64,000 nt of DNA from Urbifossiella limnaea (GCF_007747215.1 NZ_CP036273.1:5688322-5752321), one strand, 5' to 3'; shown: positions 27,188-36,960, numbered from the stretch's first letter. Notes: generated by a model from the sequence alone, not told the origin. Made by a program: numbers and translations.

Positions 27188-29926
27188 CTACTCCTCGCCC
27201 TTCTTGTCGCGCTCGTCGAGCTTGGCCTTCTGGGCGTCCGTCTCCTCGTACTTGAACTCCGTGCGGAGCATCGCCATCACCGAGTCGCGGGCGCGGATCA
27301 CGGCGTCGCGGGCGTGGCCGGCCAGCACCAGCTCGCGGACCGGGCCGCGGCCCATCGGCGAGTACAGGTGCGCCCGGAACTCCTCTACCCCGCGCTCCTG
27401 CCGGCCGGTCAGCACGAACACGTAGTAGGTGTCCTTCGCCGCGTCCGGGATCACCAGCACCGTCTTCACCGGGTCCAGCCGGTGGTCGACCAGCTGCTTG
27501 GCCATGTCGGCCGTCGGGAACGGCAGGTCCGGGATGCCGGCCAGGCTGAACATCCGGGCCATGCCGTTCACGTCGTTCAGAATCTGGATCGGCGAGACGT
27601 TGTCGAGCTTGAACAGCTTCACCGCCTGCTTGGCCTTCGGGTCGGCGAACTTGCCCTGCAGCTCGCCCTGCAGGTCGGCCAGCAGGAGCGCGAACTGCGC
27701 CGGGGCGTTGCCCGGCACGGCGCGGATGCGGGCGGCGTAGTCCTCGGCCACCTTCTTGGCGTCCTCGCGGCCCTTCGACCGCCGCCACGCCTCCACGACC
27801 CGCGGCTTCGCGGTCTGCAGCGGGATGCTCCGCGCCGCCTGGTCGTCGGTCCGCCAGGCCATGTACAGAGGGTCCTTCCCGGTCAGCATCCGCGGGTCGA
27901 TCTGCTCGGGGTAGAACTCCGGCAGGTATAGCCCGCTGGCCGTCACCGGCACGCCGCGCTTCGGGTCGATGCTCGTGAAGAACCGCTGACCGAAGTTGAC
28001 GTTCATCCCGCCGTGCGGGTCGAACCCGGGCGGCGCCTTCTGCGAGTCCCGCAGCGGGGCCAGCGCCGGCTCGTCGCGGACGGTCCAGGTGCTGACACCC
28101 TCGGGCGTGGCGCCAGTCTTCAGGCCGCGCTCCTTGATGAACTCGGCGACGTAGGCGCGGGCGGCGGCGCCCTTGTCCGCCGGCCGGCCGTTGTTGCCGA
28201 GCTTCACCAGCTCCGTCTGCAACTTCCGCAGATCGGTCACCGCCAGCTCGCGGGCCTTGCGGTCGGTCAGGTCGGTCAGCAACTCGGCCCGCAGCGCCTC
28301 GACCGGCGGCGGCGGCGGCAGCGTCTGCCGGTACGCGGCCTCGGTGACGACGACGCGGCCCAGCAGCCCCGGGCCGGGGACGCCGGCGAGGAACAGGAGG
28401 CCGCCGGAGATGCCGCGGTCGCGCGACTCGTGGGCGACGGCTTGCGCGTGGAACGCCGCCGGCTGGACGATGGAATTTCCGCCGATGGCCGTGGTGCCCA
28501 GGCCGGTGATCATCGCGGCCAGTTCCGGGCCGGCGGCGTAGTAGGGGAGCTTCTTGAGGTTGTTCTCGTGCGTCCGCTCGGCCCGGTTGGTCCACATCGT
28601 GTAGCTGCTGTCGAGCAGGTACACCGGGCTGACGCGGTCGGCCTCCGTCCACTTGAAGGACAGCGACTGCTTGTGCGCCGTCACCTTCCCCTGGTACAGC
28701 GACTGCACCAGCGGCTCGGTCAGCGACATCGGGGCGGTCGCGGCCGCGGCCCACCCCGCGGGGCCGACGCCCGGCGTCGGCACGGTCAGGGTGGCGACGC
28801 CGCCCTTGGCGAACAGCTCGGTGCGGGAGATCCAGTCGGCCGCGGCCTTCTTGTAGTACGGCTCGTCGCCGCTGGCCGCGACCCACTCGATCTTGACCTT
28901 CCGCGGCTCCTTGAACCCGAACTCCTCCTTGGAGGGGTCGGGCTCGTAGTCCTTCCGGTCGTTGAACAGCCGCTGCACGTCGCCGTCCGACGGCTCGCCG
29001 GTGACCTGCGAGGCGAAGCTGGACGCGGGGACGGCGAGCGCCCGGTACTCGGTCGGGCTGGCCTTGTCCTTGTAGTAGCTGAACAGGTCGAACGGGGTGG
29101 TGAAGATCGGGGCCGCGGTGGCGGTCCGCTCGCTGCTCTCGGACACCGGCCCGAGCAGCGCCGTTTGGGCGGCGCGGACCTTGAACTCGGCCGCCAGCGC
29201 CCGCCAGATCGCGTTCGGGGTGAAGCGGCCGGCGTACTCCCGGGTCATGTACTCGCGGACGGCGATGTCGTTGCGGAACTGCTCGAAGAACTCGCGGCGG
29301 ACGAGCTTCTTCACGTCGTCGTCGGTGAACTCGATCCCCATCGCGGTCGCCTTCCGCTCCCACAACATGAAGTCGATGGCGTCGCGCACGGTCCTGTTCG
29401 GGGCGTTCAGGAAGTAGGTGCCGCCGGCCTGCTCGGAGAAGGCCTTGTGCCGCTCCACCGTCAGCCACGCGTCGATGACGGCGACGAGGCTCTTGTCCGC
29501 CTGGCGGGCGTTCGGGGCGTTGGCCATCATCCCCGACAGCATCTGGAACATGCCCATGGCCTGCGGGTCCTTCCCCTCGAGGACGGCGCGGGCGGGGTTG
29601 GCGAGCGTGGGGGTGGCGTCGAGGAGCTTCTCCTGCGCGTCGCGGCGGAGGGATCCCGACACGTCGGTGGCCGCCAGCAGCATGTAGCGGTTGGCCATGA
29701 CGCGGTTTAGCCGCAGTTCGCGGACGTCGCGGTCGTTGACGCGGTCGCCGTCGATGGTGCAGAGGCGGTCGCCGCCGCCGCCGAACTGGCGGGGGAACCA
29801 GTCGAAGAAGTCGGCCCCGCCGCCGAGGCCGCTGGAGAGCACGAAGGTGAACATGATGAACACGGTCACCACCGCGAAGATCGCCCGCTGGTTCCGGCGG
29901 AAAACGTTAAACGGGCTGAAAGCCAT
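27188..29926 (-). CDS. SurA/PpiD-like membrane-anchored protein, probable peptidyl-prolyl isomerase family chaperone
   Basis: A 912-residue protein. It opens with a short cytoplasmic segment and one membrane helix (AIFAVVTVFIMFTFVLSSG, residues about 15-33), the layout of PpiD. Then come SurA_N-like helices (IDGDRVNDRDVRELRLNRVM and WLTVERHKAFSEQAGG) and long linker regions. I do not see a clean parvulin domain, so isomerase activity is uncertain. Such proteins act as periplasmic folding chaperones held in the membrane. ATG 29926 was chosen because the membrane segment begins just after it; the frame is open further upstream but that part is not protein-like. Confidence 0.65.
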   Translation of the reverse strand: MAFSPFNVFRRNQRAIFAVVTVFIMFTFVLSSGLGGGADFFDWFPRQFGGGGDRLCTIDGDRVNDRDVRELRLNRVMANRYMLLAATDVSGSLRRDAQEKLLDATPTLANPARAVLEGKDPQAMGMFQMLSGMMANAPNARQADKSLVAVIDAWLTVERHKAFSEQAGGTYFLNAPNRTVRDAIDFMLWERKATAMGIEFTDDDVKKLVRREFFEQFRNDIAVREYMTREYAGRFTPNAIWRALAAEFKVRAAQTALLGPVSESSERTATAAPIFTTPFDLFSYYKDKASPTEYRALAVPASSFASQVTGEPSDGDVQRLFNDRKDYEPDPSKEEFGFKEPRKVKIEWVAASGDEPYYKKAAADWISRTELFAKGGVATLTVPTPGVGPAGWAAAATAPMSLTEPLVQSLYQGKVTAHKQSLSFKWTEADRVSPVYLLDSSYTMWTNRAERTHENNLKKLPYYAAGPELAAMITGLGTTAIGGNSIVQPAAFHAQAVAHESRDRGISGGLLFLAGVPGPGLLGRVVVTEAAYRQTLPPPPPVEALRAELLTDLTDRKARELAVTDLRKLQTELVKLGNNGRPADKGAAARAYVAEFIKERGLKTGATPEGVSTWTVRDEPALAPLRDSQKAPPGFDPHGGMNVNFGQRFFTSIDPKRGVPVTASGLYLPEFYPEQIDPRMLTGKDPLYMAWRTDDQAARSIPLQTAKPRVVEAWRRSKGREDAKKVAEDYAARIRAVPGNAPAQFALLLADLQGELQGKFADPKAKQAVKLFKLDNVSPIQILNDVNGMARMFSLAGIPDLPFPTADMAKQLVDHRLDPVKTVLVIPDAAKDTYYVFVLTGRQERGVEEFRAHLYSPMGRGPVRELVLAGHARDAVIRARDSVMAMLRTEFKYEETDAQKAKLDERDKKGEE

Positions 29927-30085
29927 TGCCAGTCCTCGACTTGCGGCGACCGGTACCACGTCCCAACCCCGCCGGGGGGGTTGACACCCGGCGAGATGCT
30001 GTACTAGTGGTGATGGGCGTTTCCCGCCCCCGGCTTCCCGATTGTAGTGATTCTGACGCCGCGGGTGGAGGGGAAGCGTCGGGCC

Positions 30086-30113
30086 AAGCCCACCCGCTGC
30101 AGCGGGTGGGCTT
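30086..30113. repeat. Perfect 28-base palindrome upstream of topA
   Basis: AAGCCCACCCGCTG is followed immediately by its exact reverse complement. An outer, weaker pairing (AGCGTCGGG with CCCGACGC about 40 bases later) extends it. It lies in the 296-base gap between two divergent genes, topA and the PpiD-like gene. The rest of that gap shows no further feature I can support. Confidence 0.75.
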
Positions 30114-30222
30114 TCGTGCCGGAACCACCCTCCCCCGACGCCCATCTAACTTCACCCCCCGTTGCCGGGGTGACTAGAATCGGGTTCATTCGACGCCCTA
30201 GCTCTGTTTGGAGTGACCGCTG

Positions 30223-33204
30223 GTGCCAACGCCACGGAAGAAGTCGGCGACCACCCCCAAAGCCCCTTCTAAGAGGAAGGCTGCGCCGAAGGCCAAGCCG
30301 ACGGCGGTCGTGCAGGACGCCCCGCGCCGCCCGTGGGCCGTGGTGCCGGGCGACGGCCCGCCGCCCGGCGGCCGCACGTTCGACCTGGTGATCGTGGAGT
30401 CGCCGGCGAAGGCGAAGACGATCAACAAGTACCTCGGCGGCGCGTACAAGGTGCTGGCCAGCTACGGCCACGTCCGCGACCTGTCGAGCCGCAAGCAGAA
30501 GGGCGAAGAAGTCGCCGGCATCCGCATCGCCGACGGGTGGAAACTCCGCTACGCCGTGGACGAGAAGCAGGACGACGGCGACCGCCGCCGCCGCACGTCC
30601 GGCGACATCCTCTCCGAGCTGGGGCGCGAGGCGTCGAAGGCGAACCGGGTGCTGCTGGCGAGCGACCCCGACCGCGAGGGGGAGGCCATCGCCCGCGACA
30701 TCGCCGACGAGCTGAGCCTCGACCCGAAGCGGACGTTCCGCATCCGCTTCAACGAGATCACGAAGAACGCCATCCAGCAGGCGATGGCGCAGCCGGACCA
30801 GATCAACACCGCCCGCGTCGAGGCCCAGGAGGCGCGCCGGGCGATGGACCGCGTCGTCGGCTTCCCGCTGTCGAACCTCCTCGGCAAGAAGGTGGCCGGC
30901 GGGCTGAGCGCGGGCCGCGTGCAGTCGGTCGCGGTGAAGCTGATCGTGGACCGCGAGCGCGAGATCGAGGCGTTCAAGACGGACGAGTTCTGGAAGGTCA
31001 CGGCGCTGCTCGCGCCGCAGGGGAGCGGCATCGCCTGGAGCGCGGACGCGAAGCTGTCCAAAATCTTCGCCAAGAAGAAGCCGGGCGACGAGAAGGCCAA
31101 GGCGGCCCCGAGCGACGAGCCCGAGGAACCGGTCGAGGACACCGAGGACGCGGAGCCCGAGACGGACGGCGAGACGGCACAGGCTGCGGGCGCTGACGCC
31201 CCCGGCGCGCCGGCCCGTAGCGGGGGCGGGCTGCCGAAGCCGCCCGCCGGCGCCTTCATGGCCGAACTCGTGCGCTGGAGCGGCGCCGACCCGAAGCTCG
31301 GCAACGAGAGCGCGGCCGACGCCGTGGTCGCGGCGCTGCAGAACGTGCCGTTCGTGGTGTCGCGCGTCGAGCAGAAGGACCGCCAGGACCGGCCGCACGC
31401 GCCGTTCACCACCAGCACCCTCCAGCAGCAGGCGTTCCTGCGGCTGCGGATGAGCACGAGCCGCACCATGAGCGCCGCCCAGGCGCTGTACCAGGGCGTC
31501 GAGCTGTCCGGCCTCGGGCAGACGGCGCTCATCACGTACATGCGAACCGACAGCACGCGCATCTCGCCCGACGCGCTGAACACGGTCCGCACGTTCATCC
31601 ACGACAGCCCGAACCTCGGGCCGAGCTACCTGCCGGCGAAGCCGAACGTGTACGCCAGCGGCAAGAGCGCCCAGGAGGCCCACGAGGCGATCCGCCCGAC
31701 CGACGTGACCGTCACCCCGAAGCGGGCACAAGACCTCGGTCTCGCCGGCGACCAGTACCGCCTCTACGAGCTGATCTGGCGCCGGTTCGTGGCCTGCCAG
31801 TGCGCCCCCGCGGTCGTCGGCGTCACCACTTACGACATCACCGCCGGCCAGGGGCTGTTCCGCGCCCGCGGCCAGGTCGTGAAGTTCGCCGGCTACCGCA
31901 AGGTGCTGTCGCCGGTGAGCAAGACCGACGACAGCGAGCTGCCGCTGGTGAAGGAGCGCGACCCGCTCGACCGCCTCGACCTGTTCGAGACCCAGCACTT
32001 CACCCAGCCGCCGCCGCGGTACAACCAGGCGTCGCTGGTGAAGGCGCTGGAGAAGGAGGGGATCGGCCGCCCGAGCACTTACAACACGATCATTTCGACC
32101 ATCCAGAAGCGCGGCTACGTGGTCGAGGAGAAGGGGCGGTTTAGCGCCACGCCGATCGCCAAGGTCGTGACAGACCTGCTGGTGCAGTCGTTCCCGCGGG
32201 TGATGGACCTGAAGTTCACGAGCCACTTCGAGGAGGAGCTGGACGAGATCGAGACTGGCAAGTGCCAGTACCGGGAGGTGCTGGACGAGTTCTGGGGCCC
32301 GTTCTCGGAGGCGCTAACGGCCGCGGGGAACGACCTGGCGCCGGTCCGCGAGATCATCCAGGGCGAGGTGTGCCCGAAGTGCGGCGGGAACCTGGAGCGC
32401 CGCTACACGGCGAAGACCGGCACCTACTTCATCGGCTGCGTGAACTGGAAGGACAAGGAGAACCCCTGCCGGTACAAGCGGGACGCGGAGGGGAAGGAGA
32501 TCCTCGGCCCCGAGGTGACGGACATCCCGTGCCCGGCGTGCGGCAAGTTCATGGTGCGGAAGGAGGGCCGGTTCGGCGTCTTCTTCACCTGCGAGGGCGC
32601 CCCCGACTGCCCGACGACGATGAACCTCCGCCCCGACGGCAGCCGCGTCGTGACGGCGCTGCCGACGCAGGTGACCTGCCCGAAGTGCGAGAAGCACAAG
32701 CTGCTGCTGAAGGAGAGCAAGGCGGGGAAGAAGTACGTGCAGTGCCCCGACACGAAGTGCAAGTTCATCTCCGACTCGGACGACCAGGGCAACCCGGTGG
32801 TGCCGCCGGACACGGGGATCGCGTGCGAGAAGTGCGGCAGCCCGATGGTGGTGAAGGTGGCGTGGCGCGGCCCGTTCCTGTCGTGCAGCGGCTACCCGAA
32901 GTGCCGCAACGCCAAGTCGATCAACGCCGAGCTGCGCGAGCAGTTGAAGGCGAAGGGGATCGAGCTGCCGGCGGCGCCGCCGAAGTCGGAGAAGGGCGCC
33001 GGCCCGGCGGTACCGCAGGTGGCGATCACCGAGCAGTGCCCGCAGTGCGACGGCCCGATGATGCTGAAGCCGTCGCGGTTCGGCGGCGGCTACTTCCTGA
33101 GCTGCAAGAAGTACCCCAAGTGCAAGGGTACTTCGAAGATGACACCCGAGTTGCAGGAGCGCATCAACGCGGCGGCGAAGGACGCGGGAGCGGCGGCGGG
33201 GTGA
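30223..33204 (+). CDS. topA: DNA topoisomerase I (type IA)
   Basis: A 993-residue type IA topoisomerase. The TOPRIM domain begins FDLVIVESPAKAKTINKYLG (about residue 50) and includes SDPDREGEAIARD; the catalytic tyrosine is in ITYMRTDSTRIS (Tyr439). It relaxes negative supercoils by cutting one strand. An acidic, low-complexity insertion of about 60 residues (about 286-345) interrupts the core. The C terminus carries five zinc-ribbon modules starting at CPKCGGN, CPACGKF, CPKCEKH, CEKCGSP and CPQCDGP, more than many orthologues. The N-terminal 45 residues are Lys/Ala/Pro-rich. GTG 30223 has GGAG about 12 bases before it. Confidence 0.96.
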   Translation: MPTPRKKSATTPKAPSKRKAAPKAKPTAVVQDAPRRPWAVVPGDGPPPGGRTFDLVIVESPAKAKTINKYLGGAYKVLASYGHVRDLSSRKQKGEEVAGIRIADGWKLRYAVDEKQDDGDRRRRTSGDILSELGREASKANRVLLASDPDREGEAIARDIADELSLDPKRTFRIRFNEITKNAIQQAMAQPDQINTARVEAQEARRAMDRVVGFPLSNLLGKKVAGGLSAGRVQSVAVKLIVDREREIEAFKTDEFWKVTALLAPQGSGIAWSADAKLSKIFAKKKPGDEKAKAAPSDEPEEPVEDTEDAEPETDGETAQAAGADAPGAPARSGGGLPKPPAGAFMAELVRWSGADPKLGNESAADAVVAALQNVPFVVSRVEQKDRQDRPHAPFTTSTLQQQAFLRLRMSTSRTMSAAQALYQGVELSGLGQTALITYMRTDSTRISPDALNTVRTFIHDSPNLGPSYLPAKPNVYASGKSAQEAHEAIRPTDVTVTPKRAQDLGLAGDQYRLYELIWRRFVACQCAPAVVGVTTYDITAGQGLFRARGQVVKFAGYRKVLSPVSKTDDSELPLVKERDPLDRLDLFETQHFTQPPPRYNQASLVKALEKEGIGRPSTYNTIISTIQKRGYVVEEKGRFSATPIAKVVTDLLVQSFPRVMDLKFTSHFEEELDEIETGKCQYREVLDEFWGPFSEALTAAGNDLAPVREIIQGEVCPKCGGNLERRYTAKTGTYFIGCVNWKDKENPCRYKRDAEGKEILGPEVTDIPCPACGKFMVRKEGRFGVFFTCEGAPDCPTTMNLRPDGSRVVTALPTQVTCPKCEKHKLLLKESKAGKKYVQCPDTKCKFISDSDDQGNPVVPPDTGIACEKCGSPMVVKVAWRGPFLSCSGYPKCRNAKSINAELREQLKAKGIELPAAPPKSEKGAGPAVPQVAITEQCPQCDGPMMLKPSRFGGGYFLSCKKYPKCKGTSKMTPELQERINAAAKDAGAAAG

Positions 33205-33232
33205 CAGCCGGGCCGGGCGTCCGCGTCGGTGT

Positions 33233-34558
33233 TCACCCGCCGCGGGCCTCGACCTGCGCCTCCTGTACCTTCTGGCGGCGGACCTTGCGAACCAACACTC
33301 GCACGCCGTCGGCGTCCACCACTTCACCGCCGCGGACCACACCCCCGAGGCGGGCCAACACCCATTCGCTGAGGTGCCGCGGCGGCTCGCCGCCGGGTCC
33401 GGGCGGCAGGTCGATCCCCGTCGTCGCCTTCAGCCGGTCCGGCGTCACCCCGCCGCCGACGACCCACCCGGCCCCCGCCTTCGCCAGAGAGCCCGGCAGG
33501 CGGTCGAACTCGTCCTCGATGTCGCCGACCAGTTCCTCGATGATGTCCTCCAGCGTCACCATGCCGACCACCGCTCCCGCCGCGTCCCGCACGAGCGCGA
33601 TGTGCGTCGACTCGCGAGTGAGTCGGGCAAGCACGTCGGACACCAGCATGTCCGCCGGGACCGACGGGATCGACCGGACGACACCGCGGAGCGTGGGATC
33701 GTTCGGCGCCAGCCGGGCGTGGGCCACGATGTCCTTGAAGTTGACGTAGCCGACAATCTGGTTCGGGTCGCCGGGCGCCTCGGTCACCGGGAAGCGGGTG
33801 TGCATGTCGAGGTGGGCGGCGACCAGGGCGTCGGCGATGCCGGCGGTCGCGTCGAGCGTGCTAATTGCCGCGGCGGGGAGCATCACGTCGCGGATCGGCC
33901 GGTGCGACAGGGCGGCCGCGCCGAGGATGATCCGCTCCTCCTGCACGCCGATCAGCCGCGACGTGCGGGCCAGGGCCACGCTCGCCCGCAGTTCCTGCAA
34001 CTCCGCAGCCTCGGACTTCGACGCCGGCCCGCCCGGCGCCTTCAGCCGTCGCTCGACCAGGCTCATCAGGCCGGTCGTCGCGTTCTCCAGCACCCACACG
34101 ACCGGCCACACCCCGGTCACGAACAGCTTCATCGGCGGCGACAGGCGTAGGCAGACCAGTTCCTTGTTCCGCAGCGCGAACACCTTCGGGATGAGCTCCC
34201 CGAAGATGATGGTGACGACGGTGAGCGGGGCGACGACCAGGGCGATCGACATCACCTCGGCCGTGCCCGATGAGATGCCGAGCGACCCCTCCAGGGTGGG
34301 GGCGAGTTGTTCCTCGGCCCCGGCCCCGCCGACGGCCGCCGCGATCGCGCCGACGAGCGTGATCCCGAGTTGCACCCCTGCGAGGCTCCCCTCCAGGTTC
34401 TCCTTCATGTAGCGGGCCGCGGTCGCCCCCGCCCGCTTCGCCGCCTCCAGGGAGTGCAGGCGGGCGTTCGAGATGGACGCCAGCGCGATCTCGAACGCCG
34501 CGAACACGCTGTTGAAGGCGATCATCCCGGCCATCACCAGCAGTTCGACACCCCACAC
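33233..34558 (-). CDS. CNNM/CorC-HlyC family membrane protein with CBS pair
   Basis: A 441-residue protein. The N-terminal CNNM domain has membrane helices (ELLVMAGMIAFNSVFAAFEIALAS, LAGVQLGITLVGAIAAAVGG, MSIALVVAPLTVVTIIFGELIPK) and the typical ELIPK end. Two CBS domains follow (IRDVMLPAAAISTLDA; LVSDVLARLTRESTHIALVRD) with VGMVTLEDIIEELVGDI, then a CorC-type C-terminal domain (DRLPGSLAKAG). Family members are linked to magnesium or cobalt efflux and to haemolysin-type export; the exact role is uncertain. GTG 34558 was chosen since the membrane helix starts there and a G-rich run precedes it. Confidence 0.85.
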   Translation of the reverse strand: MWGVELLVMAGMIAFNSVFAAFEIALASISNARLHSLEAAKRAGATAARYMKENLEGSLAGVQLGITLVGAIAAAVGGAGAEEQLAPTLEGSLGISSGTAEVMSIALVVAPLTVVTIIFGELIPKVFALRNKELVCLRLSPPMKLFVTGVWPVVWVLENATTGLMSLVERRLKAPGGPASKSEAAELQELRASVALARTSRLIGVQEERIILGAAALSHRPIRDVMLPAAAISTLDATAGIADALVAAHLDMHTRFPVTEAPGDPNQIVGYVNFKDIVAHARLAPNDPTLRGVVRSIPSVPADMLVSDVLARLTRESTHIALVRDAAGAVVGMVTLEDIIEELVGDIEDEFDRLPGSLAKAGAGWVVGGGVTPDRLKATTGIDLPPGPGGEPPRHLSEWVLARLGGVVRGGEVVDADGVRVLVRKVRRQKVQEAQVEARGG

Positions 34559-34643
34559 GCCACACCCCCCGATTGGTAACCCAGGCAGCCTACGCCGCCC
34601 GGCGGAGCCGTACAACAGCGACACCTACCCCGGAGCCCCGCCC

Positions 34644-35531
34644 ATGCAGCTGCGCGGCATCATCCCGCCGGTCGTCACGCCGATGACCGCCGACCAGGAA
34701 CTCGACCTCCCCGGCCTCCGCGCCGGCATCGACTACCAGCTCTCCCACGGCGTCCACGGCATCTTCGTCCTCGGCACCACCGGCGAGTTCTACGCCCTCG
34801 ACGAGCGCGAGAAGCAGACCGTCGTCGCCGCCGCGGTCGCGCACTGCGGCGGCACGTCGCCGGTGTTCGTCGGCACCGGGGCCGAGACCACCCGCGAGGT
34901 GGTGCGACTCACCAAGATGGCCGAACAGGAAGGGGCGAGCGGCGTGTCCGTCATCACTCCGTACTTCCTCAAGCCGACTCAGGCCGAACTCGTCGATCAC
35001 TTCCGCCGCGTCGCCGAGAGCACAACGCTGCCGGTAGTGCTGTACAACAACCCGGCTACATGCGGCGGCGTCAGCATCGACCCGGACTCGTGCGCGAGGC
35101 TGGCCGCGGTGCCGAACATCGTCGGCATCAAGGACTCCTCTGGCGACCTGCAAAACACCATCGAGATCCTGCGGCAGACGCCGCGCGAGACGTTCGCGGT
35201 GCTGAACGGCCGCGACACGCTGATCTTCTCGGCACTGCAGATGGGGTGCGCGGGGGCCATCCCGGCGTCGTGCAACATCGCCCCGAGCCTGTGCGTGAGC
35301 CTGTACGAGGCGTTCGTCCGCGGCGATTTGCCGGCGGCGAAGGAGTATCAGTCCCGCCTCCACGGCGTGCGGATGGCGATGACGCTCGGCACCGGCAACG
35401 GCGCGGTGAAGGAGGCGATGGCGCTGCTGGGCCGCCCCGCCGGCCCGAACCGCTGGCCGATCGCGCCGCTGTCCGACGAAAAGCGCCAGAAGCTCCGCGC
35501 CATCCTCACCGCGGCGGGGCTGATGGACTGA
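34644..35531 (+). CDS. Dihydrodipicolinate synthase/N-acetylneuraminate lyase family aldolase
   Basis: A 295-residue class I aldolase of the DapA family. It shows GTTGEFYAL (about residues 41-49), the catalytic tyrosine in YNNPATCGG (about 131), and the Schiff-base lysine in VGIKDSSGD (about 161). The family joins or cleaves pyruvate with an aldehyde. The family includes true DapA, sugar-acid lyases and others; neighbours give no clue, so no symbol is assigned. Start ATG 34644. Confidence 0.87.
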   Translation: MQLRGIIPPVVTPMTADQELDLPGLRAGIDYQLSHGVHGIFVLGTTGEFYALDEREKQTVVAAAVAHCGGTSPVFVGTGAETTREVVRLTKMAEQEGASGVSVITPYFLKPTQAELVDHFRRVAESTTLPVVLYNNPATCGGVSIDPDSCARLAAVPNIVGIKDSSGDLQNTIEILRQTPRETFAVLNGRDTLIFSALQMGCAGAIPASCNIAPSLCVSLYEAFVRGDLPAAKEYQSRLHGVRMAMTLGTGNGAVKEAMALLGRPAGPNRWPIAPLSDEKRQKLRAILTAAGLMD

Positions 35532-35573
35532 CCGCCGGCCAGTTATACTGGAAGCAACACCTGGAGCCGCCGC

Positions 35574-35738
35574 ATGACCGCCCTGTTCGCCGACGTGGCC
35601 GTGTGGCCGGTCTACGTCGTTCTCGGCGGCATGGTCGTGGCCGGCGTGTTCGGCGCGGCCGGCATCGCGTGGCTCGGCTACTGGCTGGTCCGCCGCTCCC
35701 GAACGACATTCACCCGCGTTGAGGAGGACGGCCCGTGA
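35574..35738 (+). CDS. Small single-pass membrane protein
   Basis: A 54-residue protein with GGAG nine bases before the ATG (35561-35564). One membrane helix (VYVVLGGMVVAGVFGAAGIAWLGYWLV) is followed by RRSR and an acidic end. Its stop overlaps the GTG of the next gene (GTGA), which supports translation. Function unknown; it starts a four-gene overlapping run of membrane and exported proteins. Confidence 0.65.
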   Translation: MTALFADVAVWPVYVVLGGMVVAGVFGAAGIAWLGYWLVRRSRTTFTRVEEDGP

Positions 35739-35941
35739 AGATCGCCTCCCTCGCGCTGCTGGTCGTCACTCTCACTGCGGCCGCGGCCCGGGCGGACGTC
35801 CGCCTGCCGCCCCCGCCGCCTCCGCCGCCGCCATCCACTACTTCGATGGAGACGGTCGTGATCGGGTCGGCCCTCGGGCTGGCCGTCATGGGCCTAGGGC
35901 TGTGGCTGGCCCGCCGAAACCGGAAGGTCGCCGCCGCATGA
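35735..35941 (+). CDS. Small exported, proline-rich, membrane-anchored protein
   Basis: A 68-residue protein from GTG 35735. It has a signal sequence (KIASLALLVVTLTAAAARA), nine consecutive prolines, and a C-terminal membrane helix (VVIGSALGLAVMGLGLWLA) ending RRNRK. Both ends overlap neighbours by four bases (GTGA upstream, ATGA downstream). Function unknown. Confidence 0.6.
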   Translation: MKIASLALLVVTLTAAAARADVRLPPPPPPPPPSTTSMETVVIGSALGLAVMGLGLWLARRNRKVAAA

Positions 35942-36954
35942 GCGCCGCCGCGCCGCTCACGGCTCCGCCCGTACCTGCGATGCGGGTGCCGGGGCTGTCG
36001 TTCGCCGTCGCGTTCGTGGCGCTCGTCGTCGGCGCGGGGGTGCTCGCGGGGGCGGTGCCGGTCGCGTTCTCGATCGCCACCGTGTTCCTGTTCGCCGGGC
36101 CGCACAACTGGCTCGAAGCCCGCTACGTCCTCGGCCGGCTCCCCGCCCGCGTCGGCAAGCTGTGGCCGTTCTTCCTTCTGTCCGCCGTCGGGATGGTCGG
36201 CCTCACCGCCGGGTTCGCCGCGCTGCCGTGGCTGTTCGACGTGTTCGACACCGCCGCGGGCCAGGGCGCCGTGCTGGCGACGTGGAACACCGCGTTCGTG
36301 TTCTGGGTCGCGGCGCTGACGGGGATGCGCTCGCGCACCAACCCCCGCTTCGACGGCGGCTGGGTGTGGCCGGTCGCGTTCCTGCTCACCGCCGGGGTGT
36401 GGCTCAACCCGGTGGCGCTGAACGTCGTGATGGTCTACCTCCACCCGCTGATGGCGCTGCTCCTCCTCGACCGCGAACTCGGCCGCTCACGGAAGGCGTG
36501 GCGGCCGGCGTACCGCGTCGCGCTGCTGGCTGTGCCGCTGGGGCTGGCGCTGCTGTACGGCCGGCTCCACGACACCCCGGACCTGCCCGGCACCGACGCG
36601 CTCACGGCCGCGATCACGAACCACGCCGGCGCCGGCTACCTGGAGAACGTGTCCACGCACTTCCTCGTCGCGGCGCACACGTTTCTCGAAATGGTGCATT
36701 ACGGCGCGTGGGTGGTACTCATCCCACTCGTCGGCCTGCGGGCGTGGCCGTGGCAGCTCGGCGCCATCCCCGCCGCCCGCCGCAGCCCGGCGTGGGGCCG
36801 CGGCGTGGCGGCGTTCTTCGCCTGCGGCCTGCTCGTCGTGCTGACGCTGTGGGCGTGCTTCCTACTCGACTATCCGACCACCCGCAGCGTGTACTTCACC
36901 GTCGCGCTGCTGCACGTCCTCGCCGAAATCCCGTTCCTCCTCCGAATGGTCTGA
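35938..36954 (+). CDS. Multi-pass membrane protein of unknown function
   Basis: A 338-residue protein with at least seven hydrophobic helices (LSFAVAFVALVVGAGVLAGA, PFFLLSAVGMVGLTAGFAALP, WPVAFLLTAGVWLNPVAL and others). A conserved-looking motif FAGPHNWLEARYVLGRLP lies after the second helix and a further HFLVAAHTFLEMVHYGAW near residue 240 puts three histidines in the membrane region, hinting at metal or pigment handling. I do not know the family. It is coupled to the upstream gene by ATGA. Confidence 0.65.
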   Translation: MSAAAPLTAPPVPAMRVPGLSFAVAFVALVVGAGVLAGAVPVAFSIATVFLFAGPHNWLEARYVLGRLPARVGKLWPFFLLSAVGMVGLTAGFAALPWLFDVFDTAAGQGAVLATWNTAFVFWVAALTGMRSRTNPRFDGGWVWPVAFLLTAGVWLNPVALNVVMVYLHPLMALLLLDRELGRSRKAWRPAYRVALLAVPLGLALLYGRLHDTPDLPGTDALTAAITNHAGAGYLENVSTHFLVAAHTFLEMVHYGAWVVLIPLVGLRAWPWQLGAIPAARRSPAWGRGVAAFFACGLLVVLTLWACFLLDYPTTRSVYFTVALLHVLAEIPFLLRMV

Positions 36955-36960
36955 CTCACC

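Noticed and set aside
29981-30007. TTGACA with TACTAG as a topA promoter
   Set aside because: The spacer is only 15 bases and the distance to topA is over 200 bases; planctomycete promoter rules are too weak to support it.
30004-32226. A 740-codon reverse open frame opposite topA
   Set aside because: Shadow of topA with arginine/valine/leucine-rich, repetitive composition and no domain.
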